Under the pieces are notes generated by a model, which ran no database searches, was not told the origin of the DNA, and worked only from the letters and a program-made list of their open reading frames with translations. DNA of 64,000 nt from Candidatus Nitrosotenuis uzonensis (GTDB lineage Archaea; Thermoproteota; Nitrososphaeria; Nitrososphaerales; Nitrosopumilaceae). The stretch is taken from assembly GCF_000723185.1 (NCBI RefSeq), contig NZ_CBTY010000011.1:163403-227402 (forward strand). The letters are read 5' to 3'. Of the stretch, positions 48,349 to 57,240 are shown piece after piece. The position numbers were made by a program, and so were the translations under genes. Every line of letters starts with the position of its first letter. Position 1 is the first letter of the stretch.

Positions 48349-48860
48349 ATCTTACCTTTTTTTGCCAGAAAAGTCAGCACGGCACATATTGTTTTGGAAT
48401 CTATGATTTTTCCCTGTTTTATCATGTTGACCAATTTTTTCATGTCCATCTTGACCACTGACATTATCTCGTCATCGTCTAGCGCCTGACCGCTGATCTT
48501 CCTTACGTTTTCTGCCACAAAGCAGTGTATTGCCTCCTTGTTGTATCCTACTGATGGATAATACGTAAGAAAGTGTTTCATCTTCTTTGCTACATGTCCA
48601 GTCTCTTCCTGAATTTCTCTCATGGCGCATTCAAGTGGTTTTTCGCCCTTTTCTAGAGTACCTGCAGGAATCTCAAGCACGTATCCGTGTGGAAATCTGT
48701 GCTGTTTCACCAAAAGCACTTTACCTGTCTCATCAAAGGCAAGTATTGCAGCAGCGCCACGGTGTTCTATGACCTCTCGCTTTATCTTTCTGCCATTTAC
48801 TGACAGTTCGTATATTGAAAGGCCCAAGATCTTTCCATCATAGATGGTCTTCTTTTTCAT
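48345..48860 (-). CDS. Nudix hydrolase (ADP-ribose pyrophosphatase-like)
   Basis: A 171-residue Nudix enzyme. The Nudix box runs 67-90 (Gly67, Glu73, Arg81, Glu82, Glu85, Glu86, Gly88) and is complete, so hydrolysis of a nucleoside diphosphate linked to another group is expected. The N-terminal half (IKREVIEHRGAAAILAFDE) and the ending are like ADP-ribose pyrophosphatases. The start is ATG at 48860. It overlaps the regulator gene by four bases, convergent. Confidence 0.92.
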   Translation of the reverse strand: MKKKTIYDGKILGLSIYELSVNGRKIKREVIEHRGAAAILAFDETGKVLLVKQHRFPHGYVLEIPAGTLEKGEKPLECAMREIQEETGHVAKKMKHFLTYYPSVGYNKEAIHCFVAENVRKISGQALDDDEIMSVVKMDMKKLVNMIKQGKIIDSKTICAVLTFLAKKGKI

Positions 48861-48906
48861 CCGTTTTTCTAAAAGATAATTCCACTTAATATGTCTCTAT
48901 GACTGT

Positions 48907-49752
48907 CTAGTCTACAGGATCTGTGTGATTTCTTCCATATTTGATGTTCAACTCGTTATTCACCTTGTGCATATCTGATTGTTTGATGGCCGCTTTTTCA
49001 TAAAACGCCTTCCTTGCATCATGTGCGGTTCCATTACTATCTAGTACCTGCTGCATTGCAAGAAGCCCTTCTCTTGTCTTGGCCTCGGTAAAGTTGAATT
49101 GGCCCCAATAAATGTCTTGAACGGTAGCGTCAATCTGTGATACAAAAGCCGCAAATACATTTCGTGGTTTGAATGGATCAAACTGGTCTATCCATTCCTG
49201 TAGATCATTTAACAATGCGATATTAGCTAGCTCACGTTGTTCTGCAAGCATCTTCTGTCGCTCCTCAATTTCCTTTAGCTTTTTTTGCATCTGTGCTTCC
49301 TTCTGTTTGTTTTGTTCTATGCTTTCAATAATTTTCAACGCCGTAGGATCCTCTCTTAGCTTGGTTGCGGTTACAACTTTGAATCCATATTCATTTGGCT
49401 CTCCATTTTGTACCGTATTATTTACAAAAAATGATGTGTTTGCATAACTTGTCTGGTAGCCGTCTTTGTAAGCTTTTATGCTTACCGTAAACTTGTTTTC
49501 TTCTGGCATGCTTGGCAGCTCATATACAAATACGCCGTTGTTATTGGTGGTTGTCTCGGCAGTTCCGAATGGAGTATTAATCTGCACAGTGGCTCCTTCT
49601 ATCGGTTGCATTTGTTTCCCTTTGATGGTACCGGTAATACTGGGGGTTACGTCAGTTTCCATATGTACACTAATAACGAGTTTTTCGGCCGTTTGAGCGT
49701 CTGCAATACCAACTATGCCTGCAAGCATGAAAATCAGAAGGAAAAATCTCAT
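48907..49752 (-). CDS. Secreted protein with carboxypeptidase-regulatory-like domain and coiled coil
   Basis: About 281 residues from the ATG at 49752, which gives a signal peptide MRFFLLIFMLAG...ADA. The mature part opens with a beta domain of the carboxypeptidase-regulatory type (TGTIKGKQMQPIEGATVQIN, then EENKFTVSIKAYKDGYQTS), followed by a charged coiled coil (about 145-185 of the mature protein). A longer frame starts 17 codons upstream, but a TATA-like TTATTTTAAGG about 29 bases before 49752 favours the shorter start. Function unknown. Confidence 0.75.
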   Translation of the reverse strand: MRFFLLIFMLAGIVGIADAQTAEKLVISVHMETDVTPSITGTIKGKQMQPIEGATVQINTPFGTAETTTNNNGVFVYELPSMPEENKFTVSIKAYKDGYQTSYANTSFFVNNTVQNGEPNEYGFKVVTATKLREDPTALKIIESIEQNKQKEAQMQKKLKEIEERQKMLAEQRELANIALLNDLQEWIDQFDPFKPRNVFAAFVSQIDATVQDIYWGQFNFTEAKTREGLLAMQQVLDSNGTAHDARKAFYEKAAIKQSDMHKVNNELNIKYGRNHTDPVD

Positions 49753-49984
49753 TTTTTGGCCGTCCGTATTTTCTACCTTAAAATAATGAATCGATTTTTT
49801 CACAGCTCATTGTTTAAAGTATGGAGCTTGTGTAATTTGACGATTTTTTTTATTAAATTCATCTAATTTTCAAATTATTGGAAATTCTAACAAGGTTTTT
49901 TCAAGACTTTTTTTCTAATCAAAATTTATATAAAAACTCTATAAATTCGTGAATCTTTTAGCGTGGTTACTTGACAAATCGCAA

Positions 49985-50908
49985 CTATTTTACACTTTGA
50001 TATGTCAGATGTAGTCTGTTCGATGCCTCTGCGGTCTTTATTGCATTGTTTATCCATCTCTGCGGCAAAATAATCTGTCTTGGTATGAACAGATCTGCGG
50101 TGGCCACTCCATTCACACTACGGATCTTCTGTGTTATGTTATCCAATTCGAATATGTTGTTACTATAACAGAATAACACAATCTGATTCTTTGCAATGAA
50201 CGGTTTTTGTAAAAACGCACTAGAAAAACTCTTTTTTAACTGATTCATGGTGCTGACAAGATCGTCTTTTATCCATACCAATACTGCAAAAGGTATGTAC
50301 TGACCAAATTTTTCCGGATCATAAACTAATGTGAACTGTATGGCTTCATCATCCTGTAATTTCTTTAACGATCTGGTTATCGTCTTAGTGGATAGCTTGG
50401 TAAGCTTTGATAGATCTTCAATCTTCAGCTGAGGATCTTTCATCAAATAACGAATAATCTCAAGATCCGTCTTTGTAAGATCAGATCGTATGCCGGGATT
50501 TTCAGCTTCAAAAATGTTCAATATTCTTACATCGCGCATAAGATTTTTGGCCAGCTCTATTTTCTGTTCCACATCCTCTTTTACAACAATGGCACAGACA
50601 GTGATCCCTCCAACACATGGAACCACAAAGAACGGCTCGCCTATCAGTCCGACCTGTTTTAAAATTTTGGCCACATCTTGACCCGTCGTAACCACATACA
50701 AAACATTGTATCCCAAAACCGTTGGTTCTATTTTTAATGCAAAGTTTTCTATAATCCTGTTCTCAATCATGCGTGCGATTCTTGATTTTACAGCATTCCC
50801 GGAAATTCCTATTTTATTGCCAATTTGCCTGTCTGACTCGCGACAGTTATCAAGCAGAGAACTAAGGATTTTCAAGTCTATATTGTCCAATTTGTCATGA
50901 TTAGGCAT
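49985..50908 (-). CDS. Lrp/AsnC-family transcription regulator with two HTH units
   Basis: A 307-residue regulator. The N-terminal HTH (DLKILSSLLDNCRESDRQIGNKIGISGNAVKSRI, in part) is typical AsnC. A second HTH (DLEIIRYLMKDPQLKIEDLSKLTKLSTKTI) lies near 150-180, so the protein has two HTH-effector halves. The effector is probably an amino acid but not known. A 17-base palindrome overlaps its own TATA region, which suggests autoregulation. It is divergent from the ABC exporter operon, with 98 bases in between. Confidence 0.88.
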   Translation of the reverse strand: MPNHDKLDNIDLKILSSLLDNCRESDRQIGNKIGISGNAVKSRIARMIENRIIENFALKIEPTVLGYNVLYVVTTGQDVAKILKQVGLIGEPFFVVPCVGGITVCAIVVKEDVEQKIELAKNLMRDVRILNIFEAENPGIRSDLTKTDLEIIRYLMKDPQLKIEDLSKLTKLSTKTITRSLKKLQDDEAIQFTLVYDPEKFGQYIPFAVLVWIKDDLVSTMNQLKKSFSSAFLQKPFIAKNQIVLFCYSNNIFELDNITQKIRSVNGVATADLFIPRQIILPQRWINNAIKTAEASNRLHLTYQSVK

Positions 50909-50920
50909 CAGTTTCTTATT

Positions 50921-50937
50921 AAAGAATACTATTCTTT
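50921..50937. promoter_or_regulatory. Palindromic operator for the Lrp/AsnC regulator
   Basis: AAAGAAT-ACT-ATTCTTT is a perfect 7-bp inverted repeat, 17 bases in all, overlapping the minus-strand TTTTTATAAAAG box of the regulator gene. Lrp-type proteins bind palindromes of about this length, so this may be the autoregulatory site and may also reach the exporter operon. Confidence 0.6.
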
Positions 50938-51006
50938 TATAAAAATGTCTGAAATATTCAAAATTTATAGCTAATACATTAAATATCAGACTATTTTAGT
51001 ATCTCT

Positions 51007-52194
51007 GTGGACTATAGGATACAGCTGGCCAAAAGAATGCTGGCCAACAAAAAGGGCAGTCTGATCGGCGCTGTTCTTGCAGTCTCAATTGGAATTCTAG
51101 TAATACATGTCAATTTTGTAATATTTCAGGGATTATACGATGCAATCATCAGGGATCTATCAGATTATCGCTTTGGTGATGTAAGAGTAACAGACGAAGA
51201 ATCCTTTATCACAAAATCCGACATATTTTTGGTAAACTGGTTTGAGCGTATACCATATGTAGAAGCTGCATCGCCAAGAATGCAATCAAGCGCTTCAATA
51301 AACTCTACAAAATGGGGCGTGCGAGTGGAAGAGTTTAGAGTTCCAGTAGTCGGAGTCGATCCTTTCCGTGACCCACGAGTATCTACAGTATATCAAACCG
51401 TAATTGACGGACAGTACGTCTTCTCAAGAAATTCCGTGGTACTAGGATCATCAGTTGCACGTGATCTTGGAGACTTGCAGGTAGGTGATGTAATAAAGAT
51501 CAAAATAACTGACAGATTCGGAGTTGACAGGGTACGACAATTTCTTGTTTCTGGAATAGTACGCTCACCTGGAGGACAGGGCTTGGATACTAGCATCATA
51601 ATCCATATTGACACATTGCGTGACATGATGGAACGGCAAGGGGAAACTGGAGAAATTCTAGTCAAGCTAAACGATAGAAAAAAAGCCGATGAAGTAAAGA
51701 ACTACTTTCTGACGACGTTTCCAAATGATGATTTTATTGCAGAGACAATAGAAGAATCCGCAGAGCAAGCCTTAAGCGGTTTCCGTTCAGGAATCGCGAT
51801 GATCAACATGATTGGGTACTTTGGTATGATGTCATCTGCTTTTGCCGTAGTGACAATTCAGATGATGCTGGTGTCAAGCAAGACACGCGAGGTCGGAATC
51901 ATGCGAGCCATAGGGGCCAAAAGAAAGGACATTCTAATTATATTCATAGTACAAGGCATGATTATTGGCGCTATGGGTGCAAGCGTGGGAACTGCCATGG
52001 GTCTGGGATACACATTTTATGCAAAGGAATCAAAAATGTCCTTCCAAGGCAGTATACCTTTAGAGGTAAGCTATGATTGGCCTAAAATTATCCAGACTGC
52101 TCTTATGGCGTTTGGTCTTGCCGTGATGGCTTCAGTATATCCATCATTCAAGGCCACGAAACTTCAACCTGTGGAGGCAATGCGTTATGTCTGA
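51007..52194 (+). CDS. ABC transporter permease (MacB/FtsX type)
   Basis: A 395-residue permease of the MacB/LolCE type: an N-terminal membrane helix (about residues 20-42), a large extracytoplasmic domain (about 43-260) and three C-terminal helices (about 262-290, 312-340, 358-382). It opens MDYRIQLAKRMLANKKGSLIG. With the ATPase next to it, it likely exports or mechanically moves a substrate such as a lipid, peptide or surface protein. The start is GTG at 51007; it overlaps the ATPase gene by eight bases. Confidence 0.88.
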   Translation: MDYRIQLAKRMLANKKGSLIGAVLAVSIGILVIHVNFVIFQGLYDAIIRDLSDYRFGDVRVTDEESFITKSDIFLVNWFERIPYVEAASPRMQSSASINSTKWGVRVEEFRVPVVGVDPFRDPRVSTVYQTVIDGQYVFSRNSVVLGSSVARDLGDLQVGDVIKIKITDRFGVDRVRQFLVSGIVRSPGGQGLDTSIIIHIDTLRDMMERQGETGEILVKLNDRKKADEVKNYFLTTFPNDDFIAETIEESAEQALSGFRSGIAMINMIGYFGMMSSAFAVVTIQMMLVSSKTREVGIMRAIGAKRKDILIIFIVQGMIIGAMGASVGTAMGLGYTFYAKESKMSFQGSIPLEVSYDWPKIIQTALMAFGLAVMASVYPSFKATKLQPVEAMRYV

Positions 52195-52897
52195 TATGGT
52201 ATTGGAAGTCAAAGACCTGAACAAAATCTACGGAGAGGGAGATACCCAAGTGCATGCACTCAGAGACATATCATTCACAGTAAAAAAAGGAGAGTTTTTA
52301 CTGATTGTCGGAAGTTCAGGTTCTGGCAAATCCACATTACTAAATATGATTGGATTGCTTGACAAACCTACAAGCGGGAAGGTATTCGTAGACGGTGTAA
52401 ACACTACAAAGCTGAGCGACAGCAAGCTTTCCTCATTTAGAAACTCAAAGCTCGGGTTCATCTTTCAATTCTCTAACCTTCTGGCAGATCTAACTGTGCT
52501 TGAGAACGTACTGCTTCCAAGAAGCATACAACACACGGATCAAAATGCCATGTCGGAGGCAATCACATTACTAAAGGCAGTCGGCTTGGAAAAACAAATG
52601 CACAAGCGTGCTAACAAAATTTCCGGAGGACAAGCACAACGAGCTGCAATTGCGAGGGGCTTGATCAACAAACCTTCAATAGTGCTGGCAGATGAGCCCA
52701 CTGGAAATCTTGATTCTGTAACTGCTGACACTACAGTACAATTGATGAAATCTATGGCAAAAAAACTCAATCAAACATTCATCATCGTTACTCACGACAG
52801 ACAACAATTTGGAGATGTGGATAGAGTGATCACAATAAGAGACGGCAGAGCGTTTGAAGGAGAGGATATTCCGCCAAAAATGGAAGTGACAGCATGA
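52187..52897 (+). CDS. ABC transporter ATP-binding protein
   Basis: A 236-residue ABC ATPase of the LolD/MacB group. Walker A is GSSGSGKST (about residues 39-47), the signature is ISGGQAQR (about 143-150) and Walker B is IVLADEPTGN (about 162-171). It drives the permease encoded just upstream. It overlaps the permease by eight bases and the following gene by four, so the three are translated as an operon. Confidence 0.96.
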   Translation: MSDMVLEVKDLNKIYGEGDTQVHALRDISFTVKKGEFLLIVGSSGSGKSTLLNMIGLLDKPTSGKVFVDGVNTTKLSDSKLSSFRNSKLGFIFQFSNLLADLTVLENVLLPRSIQHTDQNAMSEAITLLKAVGLEKQMHKRANKISGGQAQRAAIARGLINKPSIVLADEPTGNLDSVTADTTVQLMKSMAKKLNQTFIIVTHDRQQFGDVDRVITIRDGRAFEGEDIPPKMEVTA

Positions 52898-54198
52898 AAA
52901 AACTAATTCTTACAGTATTTGCTGCGATCTTGGCAATTCAGATTGGATCCGTATATGGACAACTGGGCTCTGACAAGTCACCGTTTGATAGAAATTTTGC
53001 AGATGTTAAATTTCTTGACGCATATTTTGGAAGACCTAATGAGAAAATAGAAGTCACTCCGGGAGACAAAAATGTACCATTTACTGTTGTATTTGCTAAT
53101 GTAGGATCACAGGATATTACTGGAATAAAAGGACAACTGCAAATGCCAATTGGATTTGCTCCATCTGATGGAAAGGGAGCACTTATTCTGGCAGATAGCG
53201 ACTCTGAAGCAATAGCTGGAAAGCACTTTTCGCTAACGTTTTTTGTAAATATAGACGAGCATGCTCCAATACAACAATACCCTGCATCCGTAAAGCTTGA
53301 CTATTCCAGACTACGTGAGGCTGGACAGCGAACGTCTTTCTTTGATTTCAAATTCAAGGTAACCGGCGAGAGTATACTTAACATGAAAGCAGTTGATCCA
53401 GTTTTGACCTCATTGAAAAACAACAAGGTTACAGTTGAAATCACAAATGCAGGCACAGCTCCAATGTCCAGTGTAAAAATCGTTCTACAAAATACACAGA
53501 CTGCGCTTAGCAGTACTACGACATCTATTACAAACATGGAAAACGTAGTGTTTGATCAGAGCAAGTGGACTCTTGGAACCATCAACCCGAAATCTACAAA
53601 ATACTTTACCTTCCATGTGTACATACCGGAAGGAGTGCGTGGAAACACCCTGAGGGCAATAATGGATGTGACTCATTTTAACGCGCACGGTGATCAGGTA
53701 AACACACAAAGATCCGTCGACTTTTTCATAAACGGCTTAATTGATGCAAGAATCTACAACATAGGTGTAATCAAACTAGGAGAAAAGCAGACTGTGATAG
53801 GCGAGGTCATAAATGAAGGAAATGTAAACGCCTTGTTCTCGTTTGTCACGCTTGAACCTCTTGATGGCTCGAATCTAAAGCCACAAACTCAGTTCATAGA
53901 CGAGCTTGAGACTGATTCACCAGTGCCGTTTAACATTCCGATTGAATTTGACGGTGAGCCAAAGTACGGTGATCACAAAGTCAAGATAACGGTGCGTTAC
54001 AAAGACAGCATGCGACAAGAACACTTGATAAGCGAAGAAGCAACCATCACACTGGAGAACACCGCCAAAGCCCCAGAGCCGTCTGTATCTGATTACATGC
54101 CTGGCATGATCGTCGTCATAGTTGCAGCTATAGTAGGTACAGTAATTTACAAGAAAATCAAAAGGAAAAAAGAAGTAACGTCTGAGCCAGAATCATAA
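52894..54198 (+). CDS. Secreted membrane-anchored partner of the ABC exporter
   Basis: A 434-residue exported protein. Signal peptide (residues 1-22, ending VYGQ), a series of beta-sandwich domains with CARDB/COG1361-like pattern (FTVVFANVGSQDITGIKGQL, VTVEITNAGTAPMSSV, TVIGEVINEGNVNALF), and a C-terminal membrane helix (YMPGMIVVIVAAIVG) followed by a basic tail. It sits outside on the membrane and probably collects or hands over the exporter's substrate. The start overlaps the ATPase stop by ATGA. Confidence 0.82.
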   Translation: MKKLILTVFAAILAIQIGSVYGQLGSDKSPFDRNFADVKFLDAYFGRPNEKIEVTPGDKNVPFTVVFANVGSQDITGIKGQLQMPIGFAPSDGKGALILADSDSEAIAGKHFSLTFFVNIDEHAPIQQYPASVKLDYSRLREAGQRTSFFDFKFKVTGESILNMKAVDPVLTSLKNNKVTVEITNAGTAPMSSVKIVLQNTQTALSSTTTSITNMENVVFDQSKWTLGTINPKSTKYFTFHVYIPEGVRGNTLRAIMDVTHFNAHGDQVNTQRSVDFFINGLIDARIYNIGVIKLGEKQTVIGEVINEGNVNALFSFVTLEPLDGSNLKPQTQFIDELETDSPVPFNIPIEFDGEPKYGDHKVKITVRYKDSMRQEHLISEEATITLENTAKAPEPSVSDYMPGMIVVIVAAIVGTVIYKKIKRKKEVTSEPES

Positions 54199-54206
54199 AT
54201 TAGAGT

Positions 54207-54668
54207 CTAGCGTACTATCATTACAGGACACTCTGCAAGCTCGGACACCTTTCTACTTACGCTACCTAATGCCCTGAGTCTACCGAATCCTGTCAATCCC
54301 TGACTGCCCATTACCACAAGCTCCACCTTTTTCTTCTTGGCAAATTTAAGAATCACGTTGACTGGAGAGCCTACAACTATTTCATAATCCGCACACACAT
54401 CTTTTTCCTTGCATTTAAGAACCGCATCGCGAAGCACCAAGTCAATTTTGGAAAACGCACCCTTGAGATATTTATCTAATTTTTTACCTTCTCCACTTCC
54501 AGGTTTGAGATAAAATCTAGAAGGTGCAACAGTGAGTGCATCTACGACTGTGAGAAGATACAGATCAGAGCCAAACATACGTGCAATTTCCAGTGCCTCT
54601 GTCAATGCCTTTTTAGAATATTTTGAATTATCATATGGCACAAGGATTGTCTGGTACTTCTTACCCAT
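54207..54668 (-). CDS. Universal stress protein
   Basis: A 153-residue UspA-type protein from the ATG at 54668. It starts KYQTILVPYDNSKYSKKALTEAL (about 4-26) and ends with VVMGSQGLTGFGRLRALGSVS, the ATP-binding loop (G-x2-G then G-S). Members bind ATP and respond to stress. A longer frame begins at 54758, but a TTTATAC box about 25 bases before 54668 supports the shorter start. It lies after the ABC operon, convergent. Confidence 0.9.
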   Translation of the reverse strand: MGKKYQTILVPYDNSKYSKKALTEALEIARMFGSDLYLLTVVDALTVAPSRFYLKPGSGEGKKLDKYLKGAFSKIDLVLRDAVLKCKEKDVCADYEIVVGSPVNVILKFAKKKKVELVVMGSQGLTGFGRLRALGSVSRKVSELAECPVMIVR

Positions 54669-54825
54669 GATAGTGTGTATTGATTTTTGTATAAATACAA
54701 TATGTGCGAATCTAGTTAGGTCCACCAATACGTTTCCTTTGGATCGAATTCGGTCCATATCTTACGCACACAATTATAACAACCCAAAGATCAAATTATA
54801 TCCAATCTGCTGCCTAACTGATTAA

Positions 54826-55218
54826 ATGGCAGCTGGCGAAATCGAGGTTCCAAAGGAAGTGCGACCACTCATGCTCAAAGACGCAAAAGAAACAAAGCTT
54901 GGTCACAGAAACGGTGCAATCAGGCAGTATAGATACGGGAACCTGCATATTCGAGAATACAAGGACAAATATCTAGTACATATGGATAAAGTTGATCCGC
55001 TAAGTGATCCGTTGGGGCACCTGATATTTGATGCCCCAGAAGTGTTTATCGGACTTGTAAGCGCGGCACTGGGAGGAACAAAGATAGCATCCTACATATA
55101 CAACAATTCCAGAAAATCCAAAAAGGACAAACAGATTGCAGTAGCCGCCGCATTGGCATCATCACTAGTTACAGGATATGTAGGATACAAACTCACAAAA
55201 AAAGTAAAGAACAGCTGA
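54826..55218 (+). CDS. Protein upstream of the UbiB kinase, unknown function
   Basis: A 130-residue protein with a basic, soluble N-terminus (about 1-70) and a C-terminal hydrophobic stretch (about residues 100-125: AVAAALASSLVTGYVGY), so it may associate with the membrane. The stop is 10 bases before the UbiB ATG on the same strand, so it is probably cotranscribed and could be a partner of that kinase. No family can be assigned. Confidence 0.72.
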   Translation: MAAGEIEVPKEVRPLMLKDAKETKLGHRNGAIRQYRYGNLHIREYKDKYLVHMDKVDPLSDPLGHLIFDAPEVFIGLVSAALGGTKIASYIYNNSRKSKKDKQIAVAAALASSLVTGYVGYKLTKKVKNS

Positions 55219-55228
55219 TGGGGAGGTA

Positions 55229-56785
55229 ATGAATATTTCATTAATTAGAACAATCAACGTGCTTGTAAAACTTGTCCCAATAATTCTCACGCTCAGAAAA
55301 GACAGACGAGAATGGGTGCGACAGGAGGGTAAAAACATTGATCACGAAAAGTTTCAAAAGCATGCAAGAAAAATCCTTAACACGTTTGTTTCGCTTGGTC
55401 CAGTATACATAAAACTAGGCCAGTGGCTTTCATCTAGGGCCGACATTCTACCGCAGCCCTATCTTGAAGAGCTTGCAAAACTGCAAGACGATGTGCCGGC
55501 GGCCCCATTTGATCAGGTAAAACCAATCATAGAAAATAGCCTTGGCCCTATAGATGAGACCTTCTCGTCAATTAACGCTACGGCCGTATCTGGCGCATCT
55601 TTAGGACAGGTTCATCTTGCAAAAATAAAGGATCAGGAAGTCATTGTCAAAGTAAAACGACCCGGAATCGAGCAGCTAATCCAGCAGGACATCAAAGTCC
55701 TAAAAAAAGTAATTCCATTTGCAATACGATTCATAGACCCTAACCTGCGCTTCTCGGCACAATCCATGCTGGCCCAATTCATAGAGACTATACACGAAGA
55801 GCTCGATTATTCAATAGAATCATCCAATCTCAAAAAAATAAGGCAAAACCTTCGCAGGCATGATAAGGTCATAATTCCCCAAGTATACGATGACTACTCC
55901 TCAAAAGACGTACTGACTATGGAGTACATCCCCGGTATCAAAATAACGAATATCGAGGATCTGGATAAGAAAGGAATAGACAGACAAAAGATCGTAATTG
56001 ACGTGCACAAGGTGTTTTTTACCATGCTCCTGCGCGATTCGATATTTCATGCAGACCCACATCCTGGCAACATCTCGATATCTGATGATGGCTCTCTGAT
56101 CCTCTACGACTTTGGAATGGTAGGGAAAATCGACAAGGAAACAAGAATGAAACTAGTCCGCCTCTATCTTGCGCTTGTTGAAAAGGATCCGGCAAGAACC
56201 GTAAATGCAATGAACGATCTTGGAATGCTTACTCCTGACTTTAACCGCTCAATAATAGAGCAAGGAATCGACCTTTCAATCCGTACTATGCACGGACGGA
56301 AGCCGGACGAGATGGAAGTAAAGGCACTCATGGAGCTTGCAAACAAGACCATGGCAAAATTCCCATTCATGCTGCCCAAGAATCTGGCGCTTTACATGAG
56401 GATGAGCTCAATCATAGAGGGAATATACAAGACCCACAAGGTCGATTTCAAGTTCGTCAAAGTTCTCAAAGGCATACTGGAAGAAGAACAGCTCATCAAA
56501 GACGCCTACATTGAAGAAATAAAATACTCATTTACACGTTTTGCCAAATCACTTGATGCAACAATTTCGATAGCCCCAGAGCTGAAAAAATTCATTGAAG
56601 AAAATAGATCCCTCCAATTAAACGCAAAGCCAAAAAACAACACACTGTTAGCAGGAAGCATCCTCTCATCCTCGATTTTCATAGGCTCCTCACTCCTATA
56701 CTCATCAAATCAAACTGCAGCTGCCGCAGGCATGCTCGGCTCGCTTGTAATAATGGGAATATTTGTTATCTTCAGAAAATATTAG
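55229..56785 (+). CDS. ABC1/AarF/UbiB-family kinase-like protein
   Basis: A 518-residue protein of the UbiB/ABC1/ADCK family. The family motif YIKLGQWLSSRADILP (about residues 53-68) and the ATP loop SGASLGQVHLAKIKDQEVIVKVKRPG (in part, about 124-148) are present, and HADPHPGN is the catalytic segment near 270. It ends with two transmembrane helices (about 465-515). In other organisms the family supports quinone synthesis; an ammonia oxidiser uses menaquinone-like carriers, so a quinone or lipid role is an inference. Confidence 0.9.
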   Translation: MNISLIRTINVLVKLVPIILTLRKDRREWVRQEGKNIDHEKFQKHARKILNTFVSLGPVYIKLGQWLSSRADILPQPYLEELAKLQDDVPAAPFDQVKPIIENSLGPIDETFSSINATAVSGASLGQVHLAKIKDQEVIVKVKRPGIEQLIQQDIKVLKKVIPFAIRFIDPNLRFSAQSMLAQFIETIHEELDYSIESSNLKKIRQNLRRHDKVIIPQVYDDYSSKDVLTMEYIPGIKITNIEDLDKKGIDRQKIVIDVHKVFFTMLLRDSIFHADPHPGNISISDDGSLILYDFGMVGKIDKETRMKLVRLYLALVEKDPARTVNAMNDLGMLTPDFNRSIIEQGIDLSIRTMHGRKPDEMEVKALMELANKTMAKFPFMLPKNLALYMRMSSIIEGIYKTHKVDFKFVKVLKGILEEEQLIKDAYIEEIKYSFTRFAKSLDATISIAPELKKFIEENRSLQLNAKPKNNTLLAGSILSSSIFIGSSLLYSSNQTAAAAGMLGSLVIMGIFVIFRKY

Positions 56786-57166
56786 TTATTCTATTGAAAT
56801 CTGCTTGCCATTTTTCACAATGGGAATTCTGAGGGTAAGTACCCCCTGAACAAGCTTTGCAGAGATGACATCATCATCCTTTACTTGCACTGGAAGTGGA
56901 ATCTTTTTGTCAATTACGCGCGGCCTTTGCTTGTATACTGGATTCTCCGTCCGGGTCTCGTGTTTTTCTGCTGTAACGGACAAAATATTCTTATTCAGAG
57001 TAAGCCTTATGTCCTTCTTGTCAAACCCAGGCAGATCTATTACAGCAATCAGAGAATCATCTTCCAAATACATGTCGACAGGAGGTAAAACAAATTCGTA
57101 GAATTCGCGCGATTTATTTCCTATCTCTTTAGCTACCTCTTTTGCCATGTAATTTACTATGCCCAT
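56786..57166 (-). CDS. Hsp20 small heat-shock protein, copy 2
   Basis: A 126-residue protein from the ATG at 57166. The alpha-crystallin core includes MYLEDDSLIAVIDLPGFDKKDI (in part) and closes with KLVQGVLTLRIPI. A frame from 57241 adds a hydrophobic extension, but a TTTATAAC box about 27 bases before 57166 and the position of the core support the shorter product. It is a second, shorter Hsp20 relative of the one at 26093. It converges on ubiB (stops one base apart) and is divergent from tmk, with 74 bases between the two starts. Confidence 0.88.
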   Translation of the reverse strand: MGIVNYMAKEVAKEIGNKSREFYEFVLPPVDMYLEDDSLIAVIDLPGFDKKDIRLTLNKNILSVTAEKHETRTENPVYKQRPRVIDKKIPLPVQVKDDDVISAKLVQGVLTLRIPIVKNGKQISIE

Positions 57167-57240
57167 TTTATCCAGATCACCGTTTTTAGTTATAAATTTT
57201 GATAGTTTTATAATCACTGCTAGTAACCCCAATACGTACA

